NCBI GenBank assembly: GCA_963827065.1
Contig: CAWGZM010000012.1
Coordinates: 186,001 to 250,000 of the forward strand
Origin: JACVRW01 sp963827065
GTDB lineage: Bacteria > Actinomycetota > Thermoleophilia > Solirubrobacterales > Thermoleophilaceae
DNA length: 64,000 nt
Direction of reading: 5' to 3'
Both the position numbers and the translations under genes were made by a program. Under the pieces are notes generated by a model that ran no database searches, was not told where the DNA came from, and worked only from the letters and a program-made list of their open reading frames with translations. Positions 51,807 through 60,010 of the stretch are shown here, one piece after another. Every line of letters begins with the position of its first letter. Positions within the stretch are counted from its first letter, which is position 1.

Positions 51807-52924
51807 CGGAAGGCCCGCCTCACCTTCGCGAGCAGCGACTCGTCGGGCTCCTCGAGGTTGTGCTCGGTGATCGAGTCGCGCAGCTCCTCGAGCAGCTCGC
51901 GCTGGCGCTCGGACAGGTTGCGCGGGATCACCACGTTGAGCACGACGCGCTGGTCGCCGCGGCGGCCGCGGCCGATCGCCGGCATCCCGTGGCCACGCAG
52001 CGTCACGACGGTGCCCGGCTGGGTCCCGGCCGGAACCTCGATCTCCTCGTCGCCGTCCAGCGTGGGCACGTTCACGCTCGAGCCGAGCGCAGCAGCGGGC
52101 GCGGGGATGTCGACCACGGTCACGAGGTCGCTGCCGTCGCGCAGGAAGCGCTCGTCCTCGGCCACCCGCACGAGCACGTACAGGTCGCCGGGCGGCCCAC
52201 CGCGCTCCCCGGCGTTGCCGCGCCCCGACAGGCGGATGCGCTGCTCGTCTGCAATGCCCGCCGGCACGTCGACCTTGAGCGACTTCCGTACGGCGCGCCG
52301 CCCGCGCCCCTGGCATTCGGCGCAGGGCTGGGTCGGCACCTTGCCGTCGCCGCCGCAGACGTCGCAGGCCTGCTCGCGTACGAGCTGGCCGAAGGCCGTG
52401 CGCGTGACGGCCCGCAGCCGCCCGGCGCCGCCGCAGCGCTCGCAGGTCTCGATCGGCGTGCCCGGCTCCGCCCCGTTCCCGTGGCAGTGCTCGCAGGTGT
52501 CGACGAGCTCGTAGGCGACCTCCGCCTCGACGCCGCGGGCGGCGTCCTCGAGCGAGATCTCGACCTCGACGGCCAGGTCGCCGCCCTGGACCCGGCCCGG
52601 CCCGCGGCCGAACGAGCCGCCGAACGGGTCGCCGCCGAAGAAGGCGTCGAAGATGTCCGCGAAGGAACCGAAGCCGTGCGCCTGCGACGAGAAGCCGCGC
52701 GAGTCGAGTCCCTCGAAGCCGTAGCGGTCGTAGGTGGCACGCCGCTCGGGATCGGAGAGGATCTCGTACGCCTCGGCGGCCTCCTTGAACTTCTCCTCGG
52801 CCTCCGGGTCGTGGCGGTTCACATCCGGGTGGAGCTCGCGCGCCAGCTTGCGGAACGTCCGCTTGATCTCACCGTCCTCGGCGCCACGGGCGACATCGAG
52901 GACCTCGTACGGATCGCGCCTCAC
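51803..52924 (-). CDS. dnaJ: Chaperone DnaJ
   Basis: This 373-residue co-chaperone has a J domain (residues 1-66) with the HPD motif, a short Gly/Phe region (FGSFADIFDAFFGGDPFGG) and four zinc-finger CxxCxGxG repeats between about 145 and 205, followed by the substrate-binding domain. No dnaK or grpE is nearby. The GTG at 52924 overlaps the hrcA stop. Confidence 0.96.
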   Translation of the reverse strand: MRRDPYEVLDVARGAEDGEIKRTFRKLARELHPDVNRHDPEAEEKFKEAAEAYEILSDPERRATYDRYGFEGLDSRGFSSQAHGFGSFADIFDAFFGGDPFGGSFGRGPGRVQGGDLAVEVEISLEDAARGVEAEVAYELVDTCEHCHGNGAEPGTPIETCERCGGAGRLRAVTRTAFGQLVREQACDVCGGDGKVPTQPCAECQGRGRRAVRKSLKVDVPAGIADEQRIRLSGRGNAGERGGPPGDLYVLVRVAEDERFLRDGSDLVTVVDIPAPAAALGSSVNVPTLDGDEEIEVPAGTQPGTVVTLRGHGMPAIGRGRRGDQRVVLNVVIPRNLSERQRELLEELRDSITEHNLEEPDESLLAKVRRAFR

Positions 52925-53937
52925 TCGTCATACACCTCGGCAACGAAGCGAGACAGCTCGCGCGCCGCCTGGCGCACGGAGGTGATCGCCTGGCGGTAGT
53001 CCATGCGCATCGGCCCAATCACCGACACGGCGCCGAGGTTGCGCCGCGCCAGGCCGTAGTTGGCTGCCACGAGGCTCAGTGAGCGCATCTCGGGCGTCGC
53101 GTTCTCGCTGCCGATGCGCAGGTAGACGCTCGGCTCGGTGAGCGAGTCGCGCAGCACGCCGAGCAGCACGCGCCGGTGCTCGAGCACCTCCATCAGTGCG
53201 CCGAGCTGCGACACCTCTTGGAAACGCTGCTCGGAGAGCAGGCGGGCAGCGCCGTCCACGTAGATGGCGCTGTCGTCGAGCTCGGTGAAGGCGGAGGCGA
53301 GCGTCGAGAGGAAGCCGCGCTCGCGCGCCGTCAGCTCGGGGTCCGAGAACCGCATGGCGAGCAGCCGCGAGCCGATGTCGAGTCCGCCGACCGCCTCGTT
53401 CAGGTAGCTGACCGCCCAATCGACGAGGCCGGGGTCGACGGGCTGGTCGTACGAGATCACGCGCTTCGTGACGCCACCGGTCGAAGTGATGACGACGACC
53501 ATCGCGACCTGCGGCTGCAGGAGCAGCACCTCGACGCGCCGGACGGTGGCCGCCTCGGGCCGCGGCGCCGTCACGAGCGCGAGCAGGTTGGTCACCTGCG
53601 AGAGCTGCGCCGATGTGGCGCGCATCGCCTCGTCGAGCTCGCGCCGCATCGTCGACAGCTCGAGCCGCTGGCGCGGCACCGGCAGCCCGCCCTCGCTGAT
53701 GATCTCGTCGACGTAGATGCGGTAGCCGCGGTCGGTGGGCACACGGCCCGCGGACGTGTGGGGATGCTCGAGCAGCCCGGCCTCCTCCAGCCGGGCGAGC
53801 TCCGCCCGGACCGTCGAGGGACCCCAGGGCACGTCTTCGAGCTCCGCGAGCCACTTGGAGCCCACGGGCTGGTCGAGCTCGACATGCGACTCGACCACCT
53901 TGCGCAGGATGAAGCTCTGGCGGGCACTGATCTCCAC
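52921..53937 (-). CDS. hrcA: Heat-inducible transcription repressor HrcA
   Basis: This 338-residue repressor has an N-terminal winged helix (ILRKVVESHVELDQPVGSK, then WGPSTVRAELARLEEAGLLEHPHTSAGRVPTDRGYR) and the dimer/effector domain. It represses chaperone genes at CIRCE sites. I find no CIRCE sequence before this gene in the window, so its targets probably lie elsewhere. The start is GTG at 53937, 16 bases past the upstream dehydratase gene. Confidence 0.95.
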   Translation of the reverse strand: MEISARQSFILRKVVESHVELDQPVGSKWLAELEDVPWGPSTVRAELARLEEAGLLEHPHTSAGRVPTDRGYRIYVDEIISEGGLPVPRQRLELSTMRRELDEAMRATSAQLSQVTNLLALVTAPRPEAATVRRVEVLLLQPQVAMVVVITSTGGVTKRVISYDQPVDPGLVDWAVSYLNEAVGGLDIGSRLLAMRFSDPELTARERGFLSTLASAFTELDDSAIYVDGAARLLSEQRFQEVSQLGALMEVLEHRRVLLGVLRDSLTEPSVYLRIGSENATPEMRSLSLVAANYGLARRNLGAVSVIGPMRMDYRQAITSVRQAARELSRFVAEVYDE

Positions 53938-53953
53938 CCCAGAGAATCTAGAG

Positions 53954-54328
53954 CTACTTGGCCGGCTTCAGCTCCGCTTCGGCGTTGCGGATGATCCGGC
54001 TGTCACCCTGCTTCGCCTCGGCCTGCACCACGGTCACGCCGTCGCGCTCCTCGGTCACGCTGCCGGTCACGTGGATCTCCTGCTCCGGCATGCCCATCCC
54101 GCGGAACTGCACCGACAGCCGGCGAAGCGAGCGCGGGTCGCCGCCGGCCGCGCTCGTGCATGCCCGCGCCACCTGTGCCATCGAGTAGAGCCCGTGCAGG
54201 ATGTTCTGCGGCAGTCCCACCGACTTCGCGAAGTCGACGTCGATGTGGATCGGATTGAAATCGCCGCTCGCGCCCGCGTAGCGGTGCGGGAGGTATTTGT
54301 CGGGCGTGACCTTCAGCTCGATGTTCAC
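53954..54328 (-). CDS. MaoC-like dehydratase, HadB type
   Basis: This 124-residue hot-dog-fold hydratase has YAGASGDFNPIHIDVDFAKSVGLP, holding the catalytic Asp-His pair, followed by HGLYSMAQVARAC. Such proteins work with a HadA-like partner to dehydrate (3R)-hydroxyacyl thioesters in fatty acid elongation. The partner is encoded directly upstream, with overlapping codons. Confidence 0.88.
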   Translation of the reverse strand: MNIELKVTPDKYLPHRYAGASGDFNPIHIDVDFAKSVGLPQNILHGLYSMAQVARACTSAAGGDPRSLRRLSVQFRGMGMPEQEIHVTGSVTEERDGVTVVQAEAKQGDSRIIRNAEAELKPAK

Positions 54329-54768
54329 GAGACCCCCCTGACGATGTTCGTCCAGGTGCCGCGCACGACCTCCTGGCCGTCCTGGTTGCGCGACACCGAC
54401 TCGAAGACGTAGAAGCCCAGCCCGCGCTTCTCCGAGATGTCCTTCACGCTCGTCTCGGTCGTGATCACGTCGCCCGAGCAGACCGGCTCGCCCCAGACGA
54501 ACTCCTGCGCGCCGTGCACCATCATCGCGAGGTTGATGCCGACCTCCGGGTCGAGGATCCCCGGGGCGACGGACCCGGCCGAGTAGACGACCGCGAACAT
54601 CGGCGGCGCCGGGACGTCACGAAAGCCGGCCTGCTTCGCCTGCTCGCGGTCGAAGTAGACGGGGTTGTCCTCACCAACCGCGCGCGCGTACTCGGCGATC
54701 TTCTCCTTCCCGACCTCGTACTCGAAGGGCGGGAAGCTCTTGCCGATCGCTGACTGGTTCACGGCCAC
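54325..54768 (-). CDS. MaoC N-terminal-like dehydratase partner, HadA type
   Basis: This 147-residue hot-dog-fold protein begins AIGKSFPPFEYEVGKEKIAEYARAVGEDNPVYFD, then has APPMFAVVYSAG and MVHGAQEFVWGEPVCSGDVI, the pattern of FAS1-like dehydratase/HadA subunits that lack the catalytic dyad. It would form a heterodimer with the protein encoded downstream. The start is GTG at 54768. Confidence 0.87.
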   Translation of the reverse strand: MAVNQSAIGKSFPPFEYEVGKEKIAEYARAVGEDNPVYFDREQAKQAGFRDVPAPPMFAVVYSAGSVAPGILDPEVGINLAMMVHGAQEFVWGEPVCSGDVITTETSVKDISEKRGLGFYVFESVSRNQDGQEVVRGTWTNIVRGVS

Positions 54769-54822
54769 GGCGCGAGAGAATAACCCGCGCGCCGACCCGG
54801 GGAGGCAGGCCGGTCGAAGCGC

Positions 54823-55695
54823 CTACGCCGCGTTGCGCAGCGCCTGAGCGTCGGAGAGCGTCGCGAGCTTGCGCAGCGCGGCCTCCTCGATCTGGCGGGT
54901 GCGCTCACGCGTGAGCTTGAAGAGCTTGGCGACCCTGTCGAGTGTCTGGGCGGGCTCGCCGTTCAGGCCGTAGCGCAGCTCGAGAATGCGGCGCTCGCGG
55001 TAGGGAAGGTGCTCGAGCACGCCGTAGAGGCGCTCGTCGCGCATCGACTCGACCGCCTCGTCGAACGGGGAGGCCGTCGAGTCGTCGGGGATCAGGTCGC
55101 CGAACAGCGCGGCGTCGCCATCGTCGCCGACCGGCTTGTCGAGCGACACGAGCTGCTGGGCCGCCCGCATGATCACGTCGGCCTCCTCCGGGTCGACGCC
55201 GGCGAGCTCCGCGATCTCCTCGATCGTGGCATCGCGGTCGCCGTTCGCCTCGAGCTTGCGCTGGGCGCTGTCGAGCTTCTTGAGCACGTTGTCGATGTGG
55301 ATCGGGATCCGGATCGTGCGCGCCTTGTCGGCGATCGCCCGCGAAATCGCCTGCCGGATCCACCAGGTCGCGTAGGTCGAGAACTTGAAGCCCTTGCGGT
55401 GATCGAACTTCTCGACCGCGCGGATCAGGCCGACCGTGCCTTCCTGGATGAGATCGAGGAACGGCAGCCCCTGATTGCGGTAGCGCTTGGCGATCGAGAC
55501 CACGAGCCGCAGGTTCGCCCGCGTCATATGGTCCTTCGCGTCGAGGTCCCCGCGCTCGATCCGCTTGGCCAGCACGATCTCCTCGTCGGCGGTCAGCAGC
55601 GGGGTCGTGGCGATCCCGTCGAGGAACTGCTGCAGCGCATCGAGGGTCGGATCGGGTGCGGTCGGGCTGAGTGTGTCCGTGCTCACGGTGGCCAA
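54823..55695 (-). CDS. RNA polymerase sigma-70 factor, RpoD-like
   Basis: This sigma factor of about 290 residues has regions 1.2 (TPLLTADEEIVLAKRIERGD), 2 (NLRLVVSIAKRY, PFLDLIQEGTVGLIRAVEKFD, FSTYATWWIRQAISRAIADKARTIRIPIH), 3 and 4 (ERRILELRYGL, TRERTRQIEEAALRKL). Region 1.1 and the long actinobacterial N-terminal extension are missing, which favours a group 2 factor, though a short primary factor cannot be excluded. The start may be TTG at 55695 or GTG at 55686. Confidence 0.92.
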   Translation of the reverse strand: MATVSTDTLSPTAPDPTLDALQQFLDGIATTPLLTADEEIVLAKRIERGDLDAKDHMTRANLRLVVSIAKRYRNQGLPFLDLIQEGTVGLIRAVEKFDHRKGFKFSTYATWWIRQAISRAIADKARTIRIPIHIDNVLKKLDSAQRKLEANGDRDATIEEIAELAGVDPEEADVIMRAAQQLVSLDKPVGDDGDAALFGDLIPDDSTASPFDEAVESMRDERLYGVLEHLPYRERRILELRYGLNGEPAQTLDRVAKLFKLTRERTRQIEEAALRKLATLSDAQALRNAA

Positions 55696-55734
55696 CCTAC
55701 GACCGTCCCCTAAGCCGCCCCTAAATGTTGCAAT

Positions 55735-55751
55735 CCCGCTCCCTGAGCGGG
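55735..55751 (-). terminator. Hairpin after the methyltransferase gene
   Basis: CCCGCT and AGCGGG pair around a five-base loop, touching the stop codon at 55752. On the minus strand it is followed by ATTGCAAC, not a T-run. It could end the upstream transcript before the sigma-factor gene. Confidence 0.4.
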
Positions 55752-56519
55752 TTAGACCCCTGCCGCGACCACCACGAAGCGGGCGCAGCCGAGCTCGAAC
55801 CGCTCGCCGCAGACGGGATTGCCGAGCAGCTCAGCGACCGAGAACCCGCTCTGCTCCAGCATCCGCACCAGCTCGGCGGCCGTGTAGACGTGGTGCACGA
55901 CTGCGCTCCGCTCCGGCTCGTGGCCGGGTGCGGTGAACTCCATCTCGGTCACGATCCGGCTGCGCGGAGCGTCGTAGATTTGGCGCGCGAGCATGCGCAC
56001 CTCACCGAGGTCGTAGTCCATCTCCTGACGGAGCCCGGGCAGCACGACCTCGGCCACCGTGCTCGTGTCGAGCACGAGCCGGCCACCTTCCCGGAGCGCT
56101 CGGCGGCAGGCGCTCAGGTGGTCGCGGGTCGCCGCGTGAGGCATGTAGCCGAAGCTGTTGCCCCAGCACACGAGCGCGTCGAACTCCGCCTCTGGCAGCT
56201 CGCGCACGTCGCGCCGCTCGAAGCGGACCGCGACGCCGCGCTCGGCGGCGGCCGCGCGGGCGACCTCGAGCTCCGGCGCCGAGATGTCGACGCCGGTCAC
56301 GTCGAGGCCGCGCTCCGCGAGCCGCACCGCGATGCGGCCCGCCCCGCACGGGGCGTCGAGCACCCGTGCGCCCACGGGCAGGTCGAGCAGCGCGGCGATG
56401 GCCGCCGCTTCGTCGTCGGCCCACGGCTCCGAGGCCGCGCGCCAGAACGTCGCCTTCAGTCCTTCGTGGAAGCCGACGAACCAGTCGTCGGCGACGTCGG
56501 GATGCCTCGCAACTTGCAC
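55752..56519 (-). CDS. Class I SAM-dependent methyltransferase
   Basis: This 255-residue protein has the SAM motif VLDAPCGAGRIAVRLAERG followed by VTGVDIS and a motif IV-like FDALVCWGNSFGY. The C-terminal part is beta-rich, as in small-molecule methyltransferases. The start GTG at 56519 follows AAAGGAAG by eight bases. The 114 bases before it hold no gene that I can see. The acceptor is unknown. Confidence 0.86.
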   Translation of the reverse strand: MQVARHPDVADDWFVGFHEGLKATFWRAASEPWADDEAAAIAALLDLPVGARVLDAPCGAGRIAVRLAERGLDVTGVDISAPELEVARAAAAERGVAVRFERRDVRELPEAEFDALVCWGNSFGYMPHAATRDHLSACRRALREGGRLVLDTSTVAEVVLPGLRQEMDYDLGEVRMLARQIYDAPRSRIVTEMEFTAPGHEPERSAVVHHVYTAAELVRMLEQSGFSVAELLGNPVCGERFELGCARFVVVAAGV

Positions 56520-56633
56520 TTCGGGTACTTCCTTTCGGCTCAGGTTCGGAAGGACGCTGGAGTCAGCGCGCCGAGCCGGCGGCGAAGTGCTGCTCGATGT
56601 GACGTCGCGAAAGCAGAGGCGTCGGCGCTGAGC

Positions 56634-57305
56634 CTAGCGCCCGAGGAAGCGCCGGACAAGCTCGACGGTTTCCTCGGGGCGCTCGAGCGCGGGCAGGTGC
56701 GTGACGCCCGCCATTGTGACGAGCTCCGCATCGGGGATCTCGTCGGCGAGCCGCGCCGCGATCGCCCGGAAATCGGCCTTGTCGTCCTCCCCCACGACGA
56801 CGAGCGTGCGCGCCCGGATCGCGCCGAGGTCGATCCGCTCCGGCCAGAGCTCCTCGGCCGCCGAGCTCACCTGCAGCTCGAACGAGCGCCGTTGCATTGG
56901 ACGCACCCGATCGGCCACCGCCGGCGCCCAGAAGCGCGCGTTCAGGTCGGCCGCGGCGTCTAGGTCCCCCTCCTCGATGAGCCGGTCCTCCTCCTCGGCG
57001 AAGGCGATGATCTCTTCCGACCAGTCGTGGTCGGGGACGCGCGAGTCCATCAGGACGAGCTCGCTGACGAGCTCGGGACGCCGTGCAGCGACCTCGAGGC
57101 AGACCTCGCCGCCGAAGGAAGCGCCAACCAGCGCGGCGGGCCCGTGCCCGAGCCGCGCCTCGAGGTCGTCGGCATGCGCGAACTCTCCGCTCTCGGGCAT
57201 GGGCGTGTCACCGAAGCCGCGCAGCTCGTGGCGCTCGGCGCCCGGCAGCTCGAAGCCGTCCCACATCGACGCGTCGCAGATGCCTGAGTGGACGAGCACG
57301 ATCAT
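56634..57305 (-). CDS. Alpha/beta hydrolase
   Basis: This 223-residue hydrolase has a nucleophile elbow GASFGG near residue 80, an acid in VVVGEDDKADFR and a catalytic His in AGVTHLPALERPEE. A helical cap lies at about 115-150. The ATG at 57305 overlaps the lepA stop, so it is co-transcribed with lepA, an unusual partner. The substrate is unknown. Confidence 0.87.
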   Translation of the reverse strand: MIVLVHSGICDASMWDGFELPGAERHELRGFGDTPMPESGEFAHADDLEARLGHGPAALVGASFGGEVCLEVAARRPELVSELVLMDSRVPDHDWSEEIIAFAEEEDRLIEEGDLDAAADLNARFWAPAVADRVRPMQRRSFELQVSSAAEELWPERIDLGAIRARTLVVVGEDDKADFRAIAARLADEIPDAELVTMAGVTHLPALERPEETVELVRRFLGR

Positions 57306-59125
57306 TTCCTGCCGTCTCCGTCGCCCGAGAGCTCGAGCACCGCGAGGAACGCCTCCTGGGGCACCTCGATGCGGCCGACCTGCTTCATCCGCTTCTTCCC
57401 CTCCTTCTGGCGCTCGAGGAGCTTGCGCTTGCGGGTGATGTCCCCGCCGTAGCACTTGGCGATCACGTCCTTGCGCACCGGCTTGACCGACTCGCGGGCG
57501 ATGATCTGCGAGCCGATCGCCGCCTGGATCGCCACCTCGAACTGCTGGCGCGGGATCTGCTTGCGGAGGCGCTCGGCTATCCCGCGGCCCGCGTAGTAGG
57601 CCTTGTCGCGGTGGACGACCATCGAGAGGGCGTCGACCTTGTCGCCGGCGAGCAGGATGTCGAGCTTCACGAGGTCGCCCTCGCGCATCCCGATCACCTC
57701 GTAGTCGAGCGAGGCGTAGCCCTTCGTGCGCGACTTCAGCTGGTCGAAGAAGTCGAGCACGATCTCGGCGAGCGGCAGGTCGTAGTGGAGCTGCACGCGC
57801 TCCTGGGAGAGATAGGTCATGTCGACGTGCGTGCCGCGGCGCTCCTGGCAGAGCTCCATCACCGCCCCCACGAACTCCTTCGGGCACAGGATCGTGGCAC
57901 GGATGTAGGGCTCCTCGATCGACGCGATGTTCTCGCGCTCGGGCATGTCCGAGGGCGAGTGGACGACCACCTCGGAGCCATCCGTGAGATGGACGTCGTA
58001 CTCGACGTTCGGCGCCGTCGCGAGCAGCTCGAGGTCGTACTCACGCTCGAGCCGCTCGCGCACGATGTCCATGTGGAGCAGCCCGAGGAAGCCGCAGCGG
58101 AAGCCGAAGCCGAGCGCCTCGCTCGTCTCGGGCTCCCAGGTGAGGGCGGCGTCGTTCAGCGACAGCTTCTCGAGCGCGTCGCGCAGGTCCGGGAACTGGT
58201 TCGTCTCGACGGGGAACAGTCCGCAGAACACCATCGGCTTGATCTCGCGGTAGCCCGGCAGCGGCTCGGTCGCCGCGCCGGCGCGGGTCGTGAGCGTGTC
58301 GCCCACGCGCAGCTGGGAGACGTCCTTGATGCCCGTGATCACGTAGCCGACCTCGCCGGCGCGCAGCTGCTCGACCGGCATCATGCCCGGGCCGAAGAAG
58401 CCGATCTCGTCGATCTCGGCGAGCGTGCCCGCCTGCATCGCGAGGATCGCGTCATCCTTCTTCAAGGTGCCGTCGACGACGCGCACGTAGGCGACGACGC
58501 CGCGGTACTGGTCGAACTCGGAGTCGAAGATGAGCGCCCGGGCGGGCGCATCGAGGTCGCCCTGCGGCGGCGGGACGCGTTCCACGAGCGCGTCCAGCAG
58601 CTCGGCTACGCCCTCGCCGGTCTTGGCCGAGATCCGGATAACCGAGTCGGGGTCCTCGCCGAGCAGCTCGCTGATCTCGCCGGCCACGCGCTCGGGCTCC
58701 GCCCCCGGGAGGTCGATCTTGTTCATCGCCGGGATCAGCTCGAGACCGGAATCGACGGCCAGGTAGGTGTTCGCCACCGTCTGGGCCTCGACTCCCTGCG
58801 AGGCATCGACGAGCAGCAGCGCGCCGTCGCAGGCCGCGAGCGAGCGCGAGACCTCGTAGGTGAAGTCGACGTGGCCCGGCGTGTCGATCAGCTGCAGGCG
58901 GTAGAGCTGGCCGTCGCTCGCCGTGTACTCGACGCGCACCGCCTGGGCCTTGATCGTGATGCCGCGCTCGCGCTCGAGATCCATCGAGTCGAGCATCTGC
59001 GGCCTGTGATCGCGCGCGTCGACGGCGCCGGTGATCTCGAGGATCCGGTCGGCCAGCGTGGACTTCCCGTGATCGATGTGGGCGATGATCGAGAAGTTGC
59101 GGATGTTGGCGGCGGGAGCACGCAC
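57302..59125 (-). CDS. lepA: Elongation factor 4
   Basis: This 607-residue translational GTPase has G1 AHIDHGKST, G3 DTPGHVDF and G4 NKIDLPG, followed by the EF-Tu-like, EF-G-like and C-terminal LepA domains (QAAIGSQIIARESVKPVRKDV, GGDITRKRKLLERQKEGKKRMKQ). The start is GTG at 59125 just before APAANIRNFSII; the upstream open sequence lacks conservation. Confidence 0.95.
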   Translation of the reverse strand: MRAPAANIRNFSIIAHIDHGKSTLADRILEITGAVDARDHRPQMLDSMDLERERGITIKAQAVRVEYTASDGQLYRLQLIDTPGHVDFTYEVSRSLAACDGALLLVDASQGVEAQTVANTYLAVDSGLELIPAMNKIDLPGAEPERVAGEISELLGEDPDSVIRISAKTGEGVAELLDALVERVPPPQGDLDAPARALIFDSEFDQYRGVVAYVRVVDGTLKKDDAILAMQAGTLAEIDEIGFFGPGMMPVEQLRAGEVGYVITGIKDVSQLRVGDTLTTRAGAATEPLPGYREIKPMVFCGLFPVETNQFPDLRDALEKLSLNDAALTWEPETSEALGFGFRCGFLGLLHMDIVRERLEREYDLELLATAPNVEYDVHLTDGSEVVVHSPSDMPERENIASIEEPYIRATILCPKEFVGAVMELCQERRGTHVDMTYLSQERVQLHYDLPLAEIVLDFFDQLKSRTKGYASLDYEVIGMREGDLVKLDILLAGDKVDALSMVVHRDKAYYAGRGIAERLRKQIPRQQFEVAIQAAIGSQIIARESVKPVRKDVIAKCYGGDITRKRKLLERQKEGKKRMKQVGRIEVPQEAFLAVLELSGDGDGRK

Positions 59126-59168
59126 GACCTTCTGAGTATGGCGATGGGGGAGAATCTCGACGGGACTC

Positions 59169-59564
59169 GTGGGGAGGAGCGATATCGACGTCGTCAAGGA
59201 GGTGTTCGCGGCTTTCGCCGCGCGCGACGCCGAACGCGTGGTGGCGGCGCTCGACCCCGACGTCGTCTTCATCGCGGTGACCGGCGGGATCCTCGGGAGG
59301 ACCGAGCCGTATCGAGGACACGAGGGCATGCGCGAGTACTTCCGCGACGTCGAGCGGGTCTGGGACGAGCTGATCCTCTCGCCGGGTGAGTTCGAGGAGG
59401 TGGGCGACGCCATCCTGGTTACGGGGAGGGTGAGCGCCCGCTCGCCGGCGCGCACGATCAGCGGCTCGACCGGCTGGGTCTGGCGCGTACGCGACGGGCT
59501 CGTCGTATACGTGCGGGTCTACGCCTCCGCGGCTGAGGCGGCCGCGGCCGTCCGCTCGGCCTAG
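59169..59564 (+). CDS. SnoaL-like (NTF2-fold) protein
   Basis: This 131-residue protein opens DVVKEVFAAFAARDAERVVAALDPD and has GILGRTEPYRGHEGMREYFRDVERVWDEL, which is classical for SnoaL-like ketosteroid-isomerase-fold proteins. It diverges from lepA with 43 bases between starts and converges with the ferritin-like gene, sharing CTAG at the stops. The start is GTG at 59169. Confidence 0.8.
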   Translation: MGRSDIDVVKEVFAAFAARDAERVVAALDPDVVFIAVTGGILGRTEPYRGHEGMREYFRDVERVWDELILSPGEFEEVGDAILVTGRVSARSPARTISGSTGWVWRVRDGLVVYVRVYASAAEAAAAVRSA

Positions 59565-60001
59565 GGCCGGCGCTGCGCGCGCAGCAGGTAGTCGACCTGC
59601 TCCTGCTTGCGCATGATCATGTGCTCGAGCCGGTGCTCGACCGCCTCCGAGGCCGCCTCGCGACCGGTGGGCTCGATCGCCGCCTGCAGCGCCTCGAGGG
59701 TCTCGCCCTCGCCCTCGATCAGACCCTCCAGGGCCCCGGAGGGGTCGGCGGTGAAGCTGAACGGCGCCATCTCGGTCGTGGGCTCCCCGCCGAGCGCCGT
59801 GATCTTCTCGGCCAGGCGAGTGGCGTCCTCGAGCTCGGAGAGGGCATGCAGCTTCATCTTGTCGGCGTGGGCCTGGTACTCGAGCCCGATCACGCTTCCC
59901 GACACGATCGAGTACTGGATCACCGAGCGGTGCTGGAGGCGGAGCGCCTTGTTGAGGCACTCGATCTGCTCCTCGACATCCATCGTCTCTTCTGGCGCCA
60001 T
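59561..60001 (-). CDS. Ferritin-like four-helix protein
   Basis: This 146-residue helical protein resembles bacterioferritin: LNKALRLQHRSVIQYSIVSG (helix A), KLHALSELEDATRLAEKITALGGEP (helix B) and HRLEHMIMRKQEQVDYLL (helix D). In helix A the metal-binding Glu usually found three residues before Ile-Gln-Tyr appears as Gln-His, so the diiron centre may be altered. A role in iron or oxidative stress is likely but unproven. Confidence 0.75.
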   Translation of the reverse strand: MAPEETMDVEEQIECLNKALRLQHRSVIQYSIVSGSVIGLEYQAHADKMKLHALSELEDATRLAEKITALGGEPTTEMAPFSFTADPSGALEGLIEGEGETLEALQAAIEPTGREAASEAVEHRLEHMIMRKQEQVDYLLRAQRRP

Positions 60002-60010
60002 GGGCGGCTC

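Noticed and set aside
53938..53953. A CIRCE operator before hrcA.
   Set aside because: The 16-base gap cannot hold TTAGCACTC-N9-GAGTGCTAA, and I see no such repeat nearby.
57083..59389. A 768-residue open frame antisense to lepA.
   Set aside because: Same reason: low-complexity Leu/Arg/His composition and no recognisable motif against a conserved lepA.
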